From positions 62,001 to 126,000 of the forward strand of contig OW285195.1 in the NCBI GenBank assembly GCA_935421135.1: DNA of 64,000 nt. Direction: 5' to 3'. This document shows positions 1-9,713 of this stretch, one piece after another. The position numbers were made by a program, and so were the translations under genes. Each line of letters begins with the position of its first letter. Position 1 is the stretch's first letter. Source of the DNA: Bugulina stolonifera. Its lineage: Eukaryota > Bryozoa > Gymnolaemata > Cheilostomatida > Bugulidae. The notes under the pieces were generated by a model. It saw only the letters and a program-made list of their open reading frames with translations. It searched no databases and was not told the DNA's origin.

Positions 1-1763
1 TGTAGCACCACAACATCTTTGAGCAGTCATTTTAAACTGGTTGGTTTCATTTCACTAGCATAATATAGAGCAGTTCATGCATCTATTACTTCCCTACGCC
101 GTGGCAATGACAACCACCTCAATTCACTCCTATCCTCTCACTAGAAGGACACAGATGTTTCCAGTCATACTCAACTCGCGCTCTGGTGATAAACTTTTAC
201 TAGCCGCTGTGTATATCCTCTGGTGGGCAGAAATGATTCAGTCTATAGATCAGCTCAAACAAGCTAAAACAAGTAGGACAAGTTATTTATAACATACACT
301 GTACATGTCCTAACAATCCTAAGATCTGCACAGATACCCGAGTATAATCTCACATATCATTTGGCAATAAATAGAGATGGTAGTAAATAATCACTATAGC
401 ACCACAACATCTTTGAGCAGTCATTTTAAACTGGTTGGTTTTATTTCACTAACATAATATAGAGCAGTTCATGCATCTATTACCTCCCTAAATAGTAGCA
501 ATGACAACCACCTCAATTCACTCCTATCCTCTCACTAGAAGGACACAGTTGTTTCCAGTCATACTCAGCTCGCTCCCTGGTGACTGACTTTTACTAGCAG
601 CTGTGTTTATTCTCTGGTGGGCAGAAATGATTCAGTCTATAGATCAGCTCAAACAAGCTAAAACAAGTAGGACAAGTTATTTATAACATACACTGTACAC
701 GTCCTAACAATCCTAACATCTGCACAGATACCCGAGTATAATCTCACATATCATTTGGCAATAAATAGAGATGGTAGTAAATAATCACTATAGCACCACA
801 ACATCTTTGAGCAGTCATTTTAAACTGGTTGGTTTTATTTCACTAACATAATATAGAGCAGTTCATGCATCTATTACCTCCCTAAATAGTAGCAATGACA
901 ACCACCTCAATTCACTCCTATCCCCTCACTAGAAGGACACAGATGTTTCCAGTCATACTCAGTTGCTCCCTGGCGATTAACTTTTACAACCAGCTGTGTT
1001 TATCCTCTGGTGGGCAGAAATGCTTCAGTCTATAGATGAGCTAAAGCAAGCTAAAACAGGTAGGACAGGCTACTTATAATATTCACTGTGCATGTACTAA
1101 CAATCATAAGACCTGCACAGATACCCGAATATAATCTCACATTTTTTATGACAATAGAAATAGCAGTAAATAATCGCTGTAACACGACAATATCTTTGAA
1201 CAGTCGTGTTCACGAGTTGGTTTTATTTTATTAATATAATATAGAACAATTCATGCATCTATTACCTCCATGAGCCGTAGCAATGACAACCACCTCTATC
1301 CACTCCTTTCCTCTCACTAGAAGGACAGAGATGTTTCCAGTCATACTCAGCTCCTTCTCTGGTGATTGACTTTTACCACCAGCTGTGTCTATCCATTGGT
1401 GGGCAGAAATGCTTCAGTCTGTAGATGAGCCCAAGCAAGCTAAAACAGGTACGAATGGCTACTTATAATATTCACTGTGCATGTACTAACAATCATAAGA
1501 CCTGCACAGATACCCGAATATAATCTCACATTTTATATGACAATAGAAATAGCAGTAAATAATCCCTGTAACACTACAGTCTCTTTGAGCAGTCCTATCA
1601 ACGGGTTGGTTTTATTTTATTAACATAATATAGAACAATTCATGCATCCATTACCTCCCAATGCTGTAGGAATGACAGCATTTTCCATTTGATCCTCCTC
1701 TCTCACTAGAAGGACACAGATGTTTCTAGTCATACTCAGCTCACTATCTGGTGATTGATTTTT
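1..1763. repeat. Tandem array of ~394-bp units (about 4.5 copies)
   Basis: The motif tgtagcaccacaacatcttt recurs with small changes at 1, 395, 789, 1178 and 1567, giving periods of 394, 394, 389 and 389 bp. The first three units are the most alike and units 4 and 5 are more diverged. The last unit breaks off near 1763. No long reading frame is conserved between units, so this is a noncoding satellite-like array. It may continue to the left of the window. Confidence 0.9.
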
Positions 1764-2329
1764 CAGCCCATAACTGGCTTAGCACAACCACTTGTTTGGT
1801 AAGCTTAACACACCCAAATTGGTGGCCAATTCTACTAGCACAGCAAATATGGTCACTTCTGCATTCCAGATGGTAGCTCCGCCTCTTTTATGTCAATACC
1901 CCTACTGCTGCAACCCCCCCCAAACCTTCATGATATAGTGAGTCCAATTTAAAGCAATGCTGCCATTGATAATAATGACCAATGAATATGCGCACGACAT
2001 GATTATATTTGTGCTCAACATTGTGCATGTGGAGTTATGTCATCTTGTACAACAGAGTGATTGCAGTTGATAGTTGTTGTCTCTTTACTTTATACTGACA
2101 ATGGGGGAGACAAATAATACAAAAATTTATTCAGTTACTGCTGAGCAGCCTGCATTGCTGGTTGTGCATTGCATGTCTGTACAGTCAAATTTAATTTCCA
2201 GTGGTATTAGCAAACCTACCATGGAGGTTGAACCTGCTGAGTTGTGCCGACAGCTCCTACGGAAGGAGAAAGAATCTATACTTAAGGAAAGAAGAGGTGA
2301 TGACATGAAAAAATTTTTTTTTAATTTTA
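1764..2329. other. Spacer without recognisable gene
   Basis: This stretch is unique AT-rich sequence with a short C run near 1915. A short plus-strand reading frame (2074-2334) ends in a lysine-rich tail. It has no recognisable domain or splice context, and I do not treat it as a gene. Confidence 0.5.
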
Positions 2330-2507
2330 AATAATTATTATATTTAGTTCTAATTATTATAATAATTATAATAATTTTGCTTTCGTAAATAGAATAACTG
2401 AAACAAAATAAGTGTAAAGTCAGATTTGACTAAGACTAGACTTGATTGAATAAAAATTAGAGGAATTACCAAGTTTTAGTCTACATTCACCGTTACAAGA
2501 TCATATT

Positions 2508-2648
2508 TGTAGTGTATTGGTAAGACTGTATTGCACTTACTTTATTAGTTCTCCCTGCACCTCCTTCCAGTCTTATCGTCCTAGTCCCAGTGCCTTCCTT
2601 TCGTACCTCCTGCGCAGACCGGATCTAGCCTGAGTCCGTGACGCTACA
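2508..2648 (-). repeat. Ty3-1 3' LTR (141 bp)
   Basis: This is a TG...CA terminal repeat, identical over 141 bp to 7390-7530. It is the 3' LTR because pol reads toward it on the minus strand. Confidence 0.95.
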
Positions 2649-2703
2649 TCACATCTCTCTTTCTCTATCCTTCTCCTTCTGTTCGGCCTTCGCTATTACT
2701 GTC

Positions 2704-3030
2704 AATACTTTTTCTCTATAGCCTTCTCTATCAACTGTGTATCCTCCCTTGCTATATCTCTTCCCTATGACCTTCACTATCAGCTGTGTACTCCCTTCCT
2801 ATAATACTTTTTCTCTATAGCCTTCTCTATCAACTGTGTATCCTCCCTTGCTATATCTCTTCCCTATGACCTTCACTATCAGCTGTGTACTCCCTTCCTA
2901 TAATACTTTTTCTCTATAGCCTTCTCTATCAACTGTGTATCCTCCCTTGCTATATCTCTTCCCTATGACCTTCACTATCAGCTGTGTACTCCCTTCCTAT
3001 AAATCTTCTCTGTAGCCTTCTCTATCCACC
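2704..3030. repeat. 99-bp tandem repeat in the Ty3-1 3' untranslated region
   Basis: The motif atactttttctctatag recurs at 2705, 2804 and 2903, an exact 99-bp period, followed by a partial fourth unit. It lies between the pol stop and the polypurine tract. On the element's coding strand it is purine-rich. Confidence 0.9.
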
Positions 3031-3111
3031 GTGTACTATCCCCTTTTCTTTTTTTTTTTTCTATCTCCTCTCTAAGCTCTCCCTTCAGCCTTCACTATTA
3101 GTGACCCTGTA

Positions 3112-6100
3112 TTAATAGTCATAAATATAATATGGGTCTCTCCTCTTTTTTCTGACTCTACCCCTACTGCTCACGCACACTCCATTCTCCCTGGCATTAC
3201 ACTCTAACTCACTGTCATTGGTCAGACCTGTCTCTTCCCCAGCCTCCTTTTCTTTATTCACTATCGGTGTCTCATCCCTCTTCGACACCTCTTGCGTTCT
3301 CAACCTTAGGTGAACTCTAGACCTCCGCAGAAGCCTGCCGTTTACTTCAACCCAGTAACTGTATGGCTCCTCTGCTTTGTATCTCACCACGCCAGGCCTG
3401 CTAGGATCTTTGTGATCCCTCTTCACCCACACCAGGGTCCCCTCCTCTAGATCCGGCATTTTGACAGCTCTGTGGCCTCTGTCAAAATCACGTTTCTGTC
3501 GCTCTTTCAGGCTTGTGTCTCTAATCTTAAATCCTTCCCTATCTGGTACCCTGTCTCCTACGGCCCTAAGCCTGGGGATCTGATTCCTCAGCTTCCTACC
3601 CATCATCAGCTCATCCGGTCTGTATAAGCTCTCCAGTGGCGTAGTCCTATAAGCTAAAAGAGCCACCAGCTTATCCTTCTCTTTCCTCCACATAGTCTTC
3701 ACTGTTTCCACCGCTCTTTCTGCCATCCCATTGCTTTGATGATAGTGTGGGCTACTGGTCTCATGTGTGATTGCGTACTCTGACATCAAGTCTCTCCATT
3801 CCCTTGAGATGTAACACGGACCGTTATCTGACCGCATTTTCTTCGGCGCCCCGAACCTAGCTATCAATGGCCTGAATTTCTTGACCAGGTGCTCCCCTGT
3901 CTGGCTATTCATTTCAGCTGTCTCTATCCACCGTGAGTAGTAATCGACAAAGAGGGCATACCACTTTCCCTCAAACTCAAACAAATCAGTGCCTACCTCT
4001 TCCCAAGGCCCTTCTGGCAGTACACTGTTACTGACTGGTTGATATTGCATCCTTTGGTTACAAATGCATCGATTACAGGTCTCTATCATGTCCTTCACTT
4101 CCCTATTCAGTGCAGGCCACCACACTGTGTCTCGGCTTCTTCTAACCGTCTTCACTATACCTTGGTGTCCACTGTGCAATTTCTTCAACATGTCTCCTCT
4201 CATACTGAGAGGGATGTATATCCTAGAATTCATGGTCACCAACCCATCCACTAAACTCAGGTGATCTGCATTAACCCTCACTTTCCTCACCTCCGGAGAC
4301 GGATTTTGAGGCCAAGTTCCCTCAATGCCTTTCACTATATCCTGATAATCCTTATCAATCGTTCCGGATCTCCTGACTTCCTCTAAGGAGATATCTGTAA
4401 TGGCATTAATATAAGTACTCGCATGCATCTCCACCCTCTGCACCTTCACTATTTCCTTTCCTGAGGGTGGCCTTGACAGAAGATCAGCGATGAACATTCC
4501 AGTCCCCGGAGTGTGAAAGATACTATAATGGTATCGCATTAGTCGCATCTTAAATCTTTGTATCCTTAACGGCAAGTCAGACAAGTCTCTGCTACCCAAC
4601 AGCGGTATCAATGGCTTGTGGTCGGTCTCTATCTCAAATGACCTTCCTACCAAGTAAAAGTCAAACTTCTCGCAAGCCCATGTGATCGCTAATGCTTCCT
4701 TCTCTATCTGTCCGTACCTCTTCTCTGTCTCTGTCAACTTCCTCGAAGCATACGCCACTGGCTGCCATGAACCGTCTGTAGCTTCCTGGAGTAGAGCCGC
4801 TCCCAACGAATGTGCACTAGCATCTGCAGTCACACGGTGGCTTTTGCTATAGTCAAACAATGCTAGTATGGGAGATTTTGCAATCGCCTCCTTGACTTTA
4901 TCAAAACTTTCTTGCTGTCTATACGTCCAACACCAATCATTCTTCTTCTTCTCTAGCTCTCGCAGTGGCAGCTCTATCTCTGACAGCAGCGGACTGTACC
5001 TCCCCAAGTAGTTTACCATCGCCAAAAACCTCTTTAAACCCTTTAGATCTGTGGGGGCCGGCATCTCCCGGATAGCCCGTTCTTTCTCTGGATCCACTCT
5101 GATGCCTTCATCGCTCACTATATGTCCAAGAAACTTCACTTCTCTTACCCCAAACTCACATTTATCTTTGTTTAACGTCAATCCAGCCTTCTGCAGTTTA
5201 ACCAACACCTCACCTAATCTCTCATCGTGCTCCTTTTTTGACTTACCGACCACCAAAATGTCGTCCATCATGCACACTACTCCTTGACTATCTCCCAATA
5301 TCTTGCACATCTGTCTTTGAAAAAATTCCGGCGCTGCCGAGATACCAAACGGCATCTTGCAGTATTGATACCTACCAAAAGGTGTGATGAATGTAGTATA
5401 CTCCCTAGACTCCTCATCCAGCCTTATCTGCCAAAATCCGGAGTTGGCGTCCATCTTGCTGAAATACCTGCTACCTTCCAACGATGCCATAGTATCTTCC
5501 AATCTCGGCAGAGGAAAGTGCTCTCTTCTCACACTCTTGTTTAGTTGTGTCAAATCTACACATAGCCTCACCTTCCCATTCGACTTTGGAGCAACTACCA
5601 TGCCTGAGCACCATGTGGTTGGCTTCTCTACCTTCACTATCACTCCCATCCGCTCCATACGCTCTAACTCCACCTTCGTGGCCTCACGCAGACCAATAGG
5701 TACTCTTCGCGGTACGCTCAGACATAAAGGGATTGCACCTTCCTTCAAATTTATTTTAAACACATCTGGCAGCACCCCTAGGTCTCCAAACAGCTTCGGG
5801 TATCTGGACTGGATTTCTTCCTCAACCAATCTGACAGTTTTTACTAGGTTAAGTTTTCTCACCCCAGGTTTGCCGAGCAAATTGCTCTTCCCTCCTTTCA
5901 TTACGTAAACTGTGCTAACCACCTCTTGTCCCCAGGATGATATTAAAGACAATTTCATTTTCCCTATCACATCTAGTACGCTTCCATCAGCTCCCGTGAA
6001 TATCCTGCCTGTTTTTAATATTTCTTGACCTACTTTTTCTGCTGTCTGTGTGGTAATAACAGATACGTCTGCCCCCGTGTCAACAAGGAATTTTACAATT

Positions 6101-6159
6101 TTCCTACCACATCTTAAGCTAATATCAAACTCTTTATCTTTATTTTTTCTTGTTCCTAG
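3112..6159 (-). CDS. pol: Ty3-1 pro-pol: protease, RT, RNase H, integrase
   Basis: This frame is the direct in-frame continuation of gag after a single TGA. The protease is at the N-terminus with the active-site motif DTGAD near 6090-6075. RT follows, with the motif MMDD at the catalytic site where many relatives have YxDD. RNase H has TADAS and ETDHK. The integrase has an HH-CC zinc site and the catalytic residues in TDLFEF, SDNGPC and NGMAERA. The tail is basic and ends at a TAA (3112-3114). The first possible independent start is a GTG at 5970, which would leave out the protease, so expression by stop readthrough from gag is the better model. No frame break was seen. Confidence 0.93.
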   Translation of the reverse strand, partial: LGTRKNKDKEFDISLRCGRKIVKFLVDTGADVSVITTQTAEKVGQEILKTGRIFTGADGSVLDVIGKMKLSLISSWGQEVVSTVYVMKGGKSNLLGKPGVRKLNLVKTVRLVEEEIQSRYPKLFGDLGVLPDVFKINLKEGAIPLCLSVPRRVPIGLREATKVELERMERMGVIVKVEKPTTWCSGMVVAPKSNGKVRLCVDLTQLNKSVRREHFPLPRLEDTMASLEGSRYFSKMDANSGFWQIRLDEESREYTTFITPFGRYQYCKMPFGISAAPEFFQRQMCKILGDSQGVVCMMDDILVVGKSKKEHDERLGEVLVKLQKAGLTLNKDKCEFGVREVKFLGHIVSDEGIRVDPEKERAIREMPAPTDLKGLKRFLAMVNYLGRYSPLLSEIELPLRELEKKKNDWCWTYRQQESFDKVKEAIAKSPILALFDYSKSHRVTADASAHSLGAALLQEATDGSWQPVAYASRKLTETEKRYGQIEKEALAITWACEKFDFYLVGRSFEIETDHKPLIPLLGSRDLSDLPLRIQRFKMRLMRYHYSIFHTPGTGMFIADLLSRPPSGKEIVKVQRVEMHASTYINAITDISLEEVRRSGTIDKDYQDIVKGIEGTWPQNPSPEVRKVRVNADHLSLVDGLVTMNSRIYIPLSMRGDMLKKLHSGHQGIVKTVRRSRDTVWWPALNREVKDMIETCNRCICNQRMQYQPVSNSVLPEGPWEEVGTDLFEFEGKWYALFVDYYSRWIETAEMNSQTGEHLVKKFRPLIARFGAPKKMRSDNGPCYISREWRDLMSEYAITHETSSPHYHQSNGMAERAVETVKTMWRKEKDKLVALLAYRTTPLESLYRPDELMMGRKLRNQIPRLRAVGDRVPDREGFKIRDTSLKERQKRDFDRGHRAVKMPDLEEGTLVWVKRDHKDPSRPGVVRYKAEEPYSYWVEVNGRLLRRSRVHLRLRTQEVSKRDETPIVNKEKEAGEETGLTNDSELECNARENGVCVSSRGRVRKKRRDPYYIYDY

Positions 6160-6162
6160 TCA
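6157..6162 (-). promoter_or_regulatory. Gag-pol stop-codon readthrough signal UGA CUA(G)
   Basis: The gag stop TGA (complement of 6160-6162) is followed at once by CTAG on the coding strand. The gag end (7194) and the pol frame (5970) differ by 1224 bp, a multiple of three, so gag and pro-pol share one frame. UGA followed by CUAG is the well-known leaky-termination context of viral and animal readthrough genes. Use of the signal is inferred; the layout itself is seen. Ty3-2 has UGA CUA at the same place. Confidence 0.8.
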
Positions 6163-7194
6163 TAATGATTCTTCCGAATCGCTGAAGTGCCTGCTGACTG
6201 CATGTATATGTGCTTCACCCCTATAACTATCCCTTCCTCGACCACTCACTGTTTTAGGACATTCCCTAATGAAGTGTGGGCCACCGCATCCAAAACAGCC
6301 GCCTGTTCCCGGGGCCATCCTTGATTTTGGGCAATCCTTCATCATGTGATCACCACTGCACACAAAGCAACCTCTGCCTCTACCCTTGCCTGGTCCGCTT
6401 CTACCTCTAAAACCTCTTTGGCCTCTGTAATTACCGCCGCCTCTACTATTGTAAGTGTAGTTCTGTCTTAAGTTTCCCACTCTGTCAATTGAACCTGGTT
6501 CCTCCCTTTCTTCCTGTACTGCTGGCTGGCCTTCGACTCTATCTATTTCCGGTTTCCTTGTAGACCCCTCATCCCTATATTTTGAAATAATGCGGGAGGC
6601 TGTCTTTGCTGACTCATGCCTCAGGCATATTGATTTTACTTTGTTTGAGTCTAAGTCTTTCTTCCCTAGTAACTCACACCTAATTTTGTCATTGGTCATC
6701 CCTTTTATTATTGTCTGGACTATCATAGCATCTGTGAGAGAACCCCAACGACATGTTTTCGCTGACCTCTCTACTCTTTCTATAAACTTATCCACCCTTT
6801 CCTCTGCACTCTGCACTATGCTCAAATATCTGTGTCTTGTTGCCACAATGTTTTCTTTCTCTTCAAAGTGAGCTGTGAAACCATATTTTAGGTCCTCATA
6901 CTGCATCGTTTCTATATCCGTGTTCCATGATTCAAAGATGTCCATCCCTGTTTCCCCCATGCTATCTAGCAGCAGTGCAGCCTTCCTGTGCTCTATTTCA
7001 AACTTTGCCTCTGCCTCTTTAGCCCCTTTGTCTTTTGTCTTTGGGCCCGTACTCTCTTTATGCCTCAGACCCGCTCCAATCACCGCTATCTCAAATCTTC
7101 TGATAAACTTATTCCACCCCTCTAATTCTGCTCCATGTTCTATAACTAACTGGGGTGTACTAACACCTTTGCCGAATTTTAAATTGTTATCCAT
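6160..7194 (-). CDS. gag: Ty3-1 Gag
   Basis: This 344-residue frame starts at ATG (7192-7194), about 195 bp inside the 5' LTR. It forms the structural polyprotein of the virus-like particle. The N-terminal half is a helical retrotransposon gag region. The C-terminal part is Arg/Gly-rich and carries two zinc knuckles, CFVCSGDHMMKDC and CFGCGGPHFIREC, both CX2CX3HX4C, which would bind RNA. It ends at the leaky TGA described separately. It is intact, with no internal stops. Confidence 0.92.
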   Translation of the reverse strand: MDNNLKFGKGVSTPQLVIEHGAELEGWNKFIRRFEIAVIGAGLRHKESTGPKTKDKGAKEAEAKFEIEHRKAALLLDSMGETGMDIFESWNTDIETMQYEDLKYGFTAHFEEKENIVATRHRYLSIVQSAEERVDKFIERVERSAKTCRWGSLTDAMIVQTIIKGMTNDKIRCELLGKKDLDSNKVKSICLRHESAKTASRIISKYRDEGSTRKPEIDRVEGQPAVQEEREEPGSIDRVGNLRQNYTYNSRGGGNYRGQRGFRGRSGPGKGRGRGCFVCSGDHMMKDCPKSRMAPGTGGCFGCGGPHFIRECPKTVSGRGRDSYRGEAHIHAVSRHFSDSEESL

Positions 7195-7389
7195 CCTCGT
7201 GACTACTTAGCTCTATTTCCTTTTAATCACTTTCACTTCTCTATCACTCTGACTCGCCACTAGACTAGGACTACTACTAGGCCTATTATTCAACTCTCCA
7301 AACGCAACTTACGAATCACTTTACTTTTCAAAGCACTCTATTACCTATTAACCGACGTAACGTTATCCTCTGGTTTACTTCTGACACCA

Positions 7390-7530
7390 TGTAGTGTATT
7401 GGTAAGACTGTATTGCACTTACTTTATTAGTTCTCCCTGCACCTCCTTCCAGTCTTATCGTCCTAGTCCCAGTGCCTTCCTTTCGTACCTCCTGCGCAGA
7501 CCGGATCTAGCCTGAGTCCGTGACGCTACA
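7390..7530 (-). repeat. Ty3-1 5' LTR (141 bp)
   Basis: It is identical to 2508-2648. At 141 bp it is unusually short for a Ty3/gypsy LTR. The primer-binding site lies immediately to its left (about 7375-7389). Confidence 0.95.
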
Positions 7531-7646
7531 GATGCGTCCTTAGTCTAGGGCTTAGTAGATTCATGAATGGCGTAGTCAAAGTTAACAGTACAGTCACTTG
7601 CACATTTATTATATATTTATAATAAAACTATACTATTATGGTTATG

Positions 7647-7836
7647 ATATTGTTGTGGACTTTTTCCTGGGAGCAGGGTGGTCTCGAACCGCCAACCTCC
7701 GGCACTGCGCCTAGCATGTGTCTGAAGCCGCTACCATCACGGCCATCTCGGCAACCCCATTAAAAGGAAGCTTCAACGACCGCATGTATAGCGGCAATCA
7801 GCCCACACACACGGCTGGACAGTTCCACCACAATAT
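7647..7836 (-). mobile_element. Small inverted-repeat element with tRNA-like pol III core
   Basis: A 190-bp insert interrupts a 443-bp repeat unit that lacks it in the neighbouring copies. Its ends are imperfect inverted repeats (atattgttgtggac at 7647-7660 and gttccaccacaatat at 7822-7836). On the minus strand it holds a perfect box B, ggttcgagacc (7680-7690), and a weaker box A-like block (7733-7744) in sequence resembling the D-arm of Leu or Ser tRNAs. It could be a tRNA-derived SINE inside a MITE, or a MITE that captured a tRNA fragment. Confidence 0.6.
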
Positions 7837-8886
7837 TATCTTATGAATTATGACAGTCATATCTGATATCATCAATAATTAATATAATGTAAATGTAGTA
7901 GTATCCCGTGTTTCTCATATTAATATTTTCAATTTTGAATAATATTGAAAATTGATAAAATACTGGATGTTATGTTGTGTTTATTGCAGTATAGGCCTAA
8001 GACCTATACTTTTAAATTTGATTTTAAATAATTTTAATTTAGTAGGATGACTGAAAATGAGTGTAAGGTCACATGGAATGACTGATTCAAATTAAAACTA
8101 AAACACAGACTCAGATTTGACTAAGACTAGACTTGATTGAATAAGAATTAGAGGGATCACTAAGTCTACATCAATCATTACAGCATCATATTAAGAGACG
8201 TCCTTCGCAAATTCCTGCATGTTATAGTCTAAGTTAACAGTCATTATTTTGCCCCTTTGCTTTCAAGACCTATATTTTGTTTAGTATACCTTTATAATTA
8301 AGGTATACCCTAATTGTGGTGTTATCTTATGAATTATGACAGTCATAATCAATTTGTAGTATTATCCTCTGTTTCTTATACTTTGTAATTATATTGAAAG
8401 TTATACTGGGTGTTATGTTATGTTTTTCGCAGTATAGACTTAAGACCTATATTTTTAAATTTAATTTATAATAATTTTAATCTAGTAGGATGAATGAAAA
8501 TGGGTGTAAGGTCACACGAAATGACTGACTCAAACTACAACTAAAACACAGACTCAGATTTGACTAAGACTAGACTTGATTGAATAAGAATTAAAGAGAT
8601 TACTAAGTCTACATTAACCATCACAAAATAATATTAAGAGACGTCACTAGCAAATCCCTGCATGTTATAGTCAAGGTCAACAGTCACTTGCTCATTTACT
8701 TTAACTTACATCTATGACCTACATGTATATTTTATTCAGTATATAATTTATTTATAATTAAAGTATATCCTAATTATGGTATTTTCTTATGAATTATGAC
8801 AGTCATAATCAATAATGTAGTATCAACCTCTGTTTCTTAAACTTTGTAATTAGCCTAGATTGAAAATTAATAAAATATTGTATGCT

Positions 8887-9012
8887 ATGCCAGGGAAAGA
8901 AACAGCAGACCCTGTGTTTGCACTGCGATTACTGATGCAGAAGTACAGGGTGGGACAGAAAGAACTGCATCTAGTGTTGATAGACCTTGAGAAGGCGTAA
9001 AAACGAGTCCCA
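8887..9012 (+). pseudogene. LINE-type reverse transcriptase fragment
   Basis: The plus-strand translation begins MPGKETADPVFALRLLMQKY and continues with KELHLVLIDLEKA, a stop, then KRVP. This is the recognisable RT core of non-LTR retrotransposons around the first catalytic Asp region; relatives read IDLEKAYDRVP. A TAA stands where the Tyr/Asp codons would be, and the fragment is joined directly to an LTR end. It is a dead fragment of about 42 codons. Confidence 0.75.
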
Positions 9013-9046
9013 AGGACGACCGCACCAAAACACAGAAACCATTACA
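9010..9046 (+). repeat. Terminal fragment of the copy A/B/C LTR
   Basis: These 37 bp match the terminal end of the ~660-bp LTRs (ccaaggacgaccgcacc through aaaccattaca). They are fused to the LINE fragment at a short shared ccaagg. Nothing else of that element is present here. Confidence 0.8.
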
Positions 9047-9567
9047 GTATTATAGTAATCTATGACTATGAATATGTATGCCATTGCCAAGCTTGTATAG
9101 AGTGCAGTGCAACTCACTCTCCTTCCTGTACTAAAGCATAATAAACATGAACATGGGTTACATGACTTTACATTTAGTGTTTGATCAACAGAAATCTTAA
9201 AATACTGCATGCTTGGTTTATTTGCCTCTTAGCTGACAAGAGTTGTCTTTCCATCTTTAATGTACATAAGGCAGTTTCCTTCTTGGCTTCTTGCATGTGA
9301 TTTGGTTTCCTAGCAACATTAAATTGTCCTTGAAATTTTTATTCTAGCCTAAATAGCTTCCTGTAGGAAGCTTGTGTCTTATATTATCTATTACTAATCC
9401 ACTAATGTGGCTAGCTTACTACTATAACTGTAGCAAATGAAGCTCACAGATTAGTAATAGGTTTCCTGTGTTGGAAAATGAACTTGAGTAAGCCGTAAAT
9501 ATTTATCTCATGATCAATTTGCAGCTAATTTTAGGAGAAATAATCAATTTAATTTTTTCTTATTGGA

Positions 9568-9634
9568 AATGAAAGGTCCCGCCATGGCAGGGAGGGCGGG
9601 ACCCCCAAATCCGCCCCTGGGAGCCTTATGTAAT
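9568..9634 (+). promoter_or_regulatory. GC-rich block upstream of the KDZ-type gene
   Basis: In AT-rich surroundings this block contains a GC box (gggcggg) and a 9-bp inverted repeat, ggtcccgcc / ggcgggacc. It ends about 80 bp before the proposed ATG at 9714, so it could be a core promoter. No TATA box was seen. The assignment is inferred from position and composition alone. Confidence 0.3.
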
Positions 9635-9713
9635 AGCAGTGCAGGATATGTATAAGAACAGTTTACAGCAATTAGAGCTGCTGTACCAATGTTGTGACAT
9701 ATGAATTGAATGA

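Larger units (their letters stand above)
2508..7530 (-). mobile_element. Ty3-1: apparently intact Ty3/gypsy LTR retrotransposon
   Basis: Two identical 141-bp LTRs (2508-2648 and 7390-7530), beginning TG and ending CA, bracket gag and pro-pol on the minus strand. Just inside the 5' LTR the minus strand reads tggtgtcagaagtaa, which fits priming by a tRNA-Leu whose 3' end gives TTCTGACACCA. A polypurine tract lies just inside the 3' LTR (about 2649-2680). The identical LTRs and open frames point to recent insertion. The flanks, atatt on the left and gatgc on the right, do not form a target duplication. Comparison with the neighbouring 443-bp units shows the host sequence resumes at nearly the right place, with a couple of bases missing. 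Confidence 0.93.
2330..8886. repeat. Tandem array of ~443-bp units, interrupted by Ty3-1 and a small TIR element
   Basis: A block containing gacttgattgaataa and gaattatgacagtcat recurs. Unit 2 starts near 8042 and unit 3 near 8485, a 443-bp period. Unit 1 is split: its left part is about 2330-2507 and its right part resumes at 7531-8041, on the far side of Ty3-1. Unit 1 also carries the 190-bp insert at 7647-7836. Unit 3 is cut off near 8886, where LINE sequence begins. Confidence 0.8.

Noticed and set aside
7680..7745. Functional tRNA gene on the minus strand
   Set aside because: Box B is perfect, but the anticodon arm and acceptor pairing could not be drawn and box A is weak. It is treated as a tRNA-derived segment.
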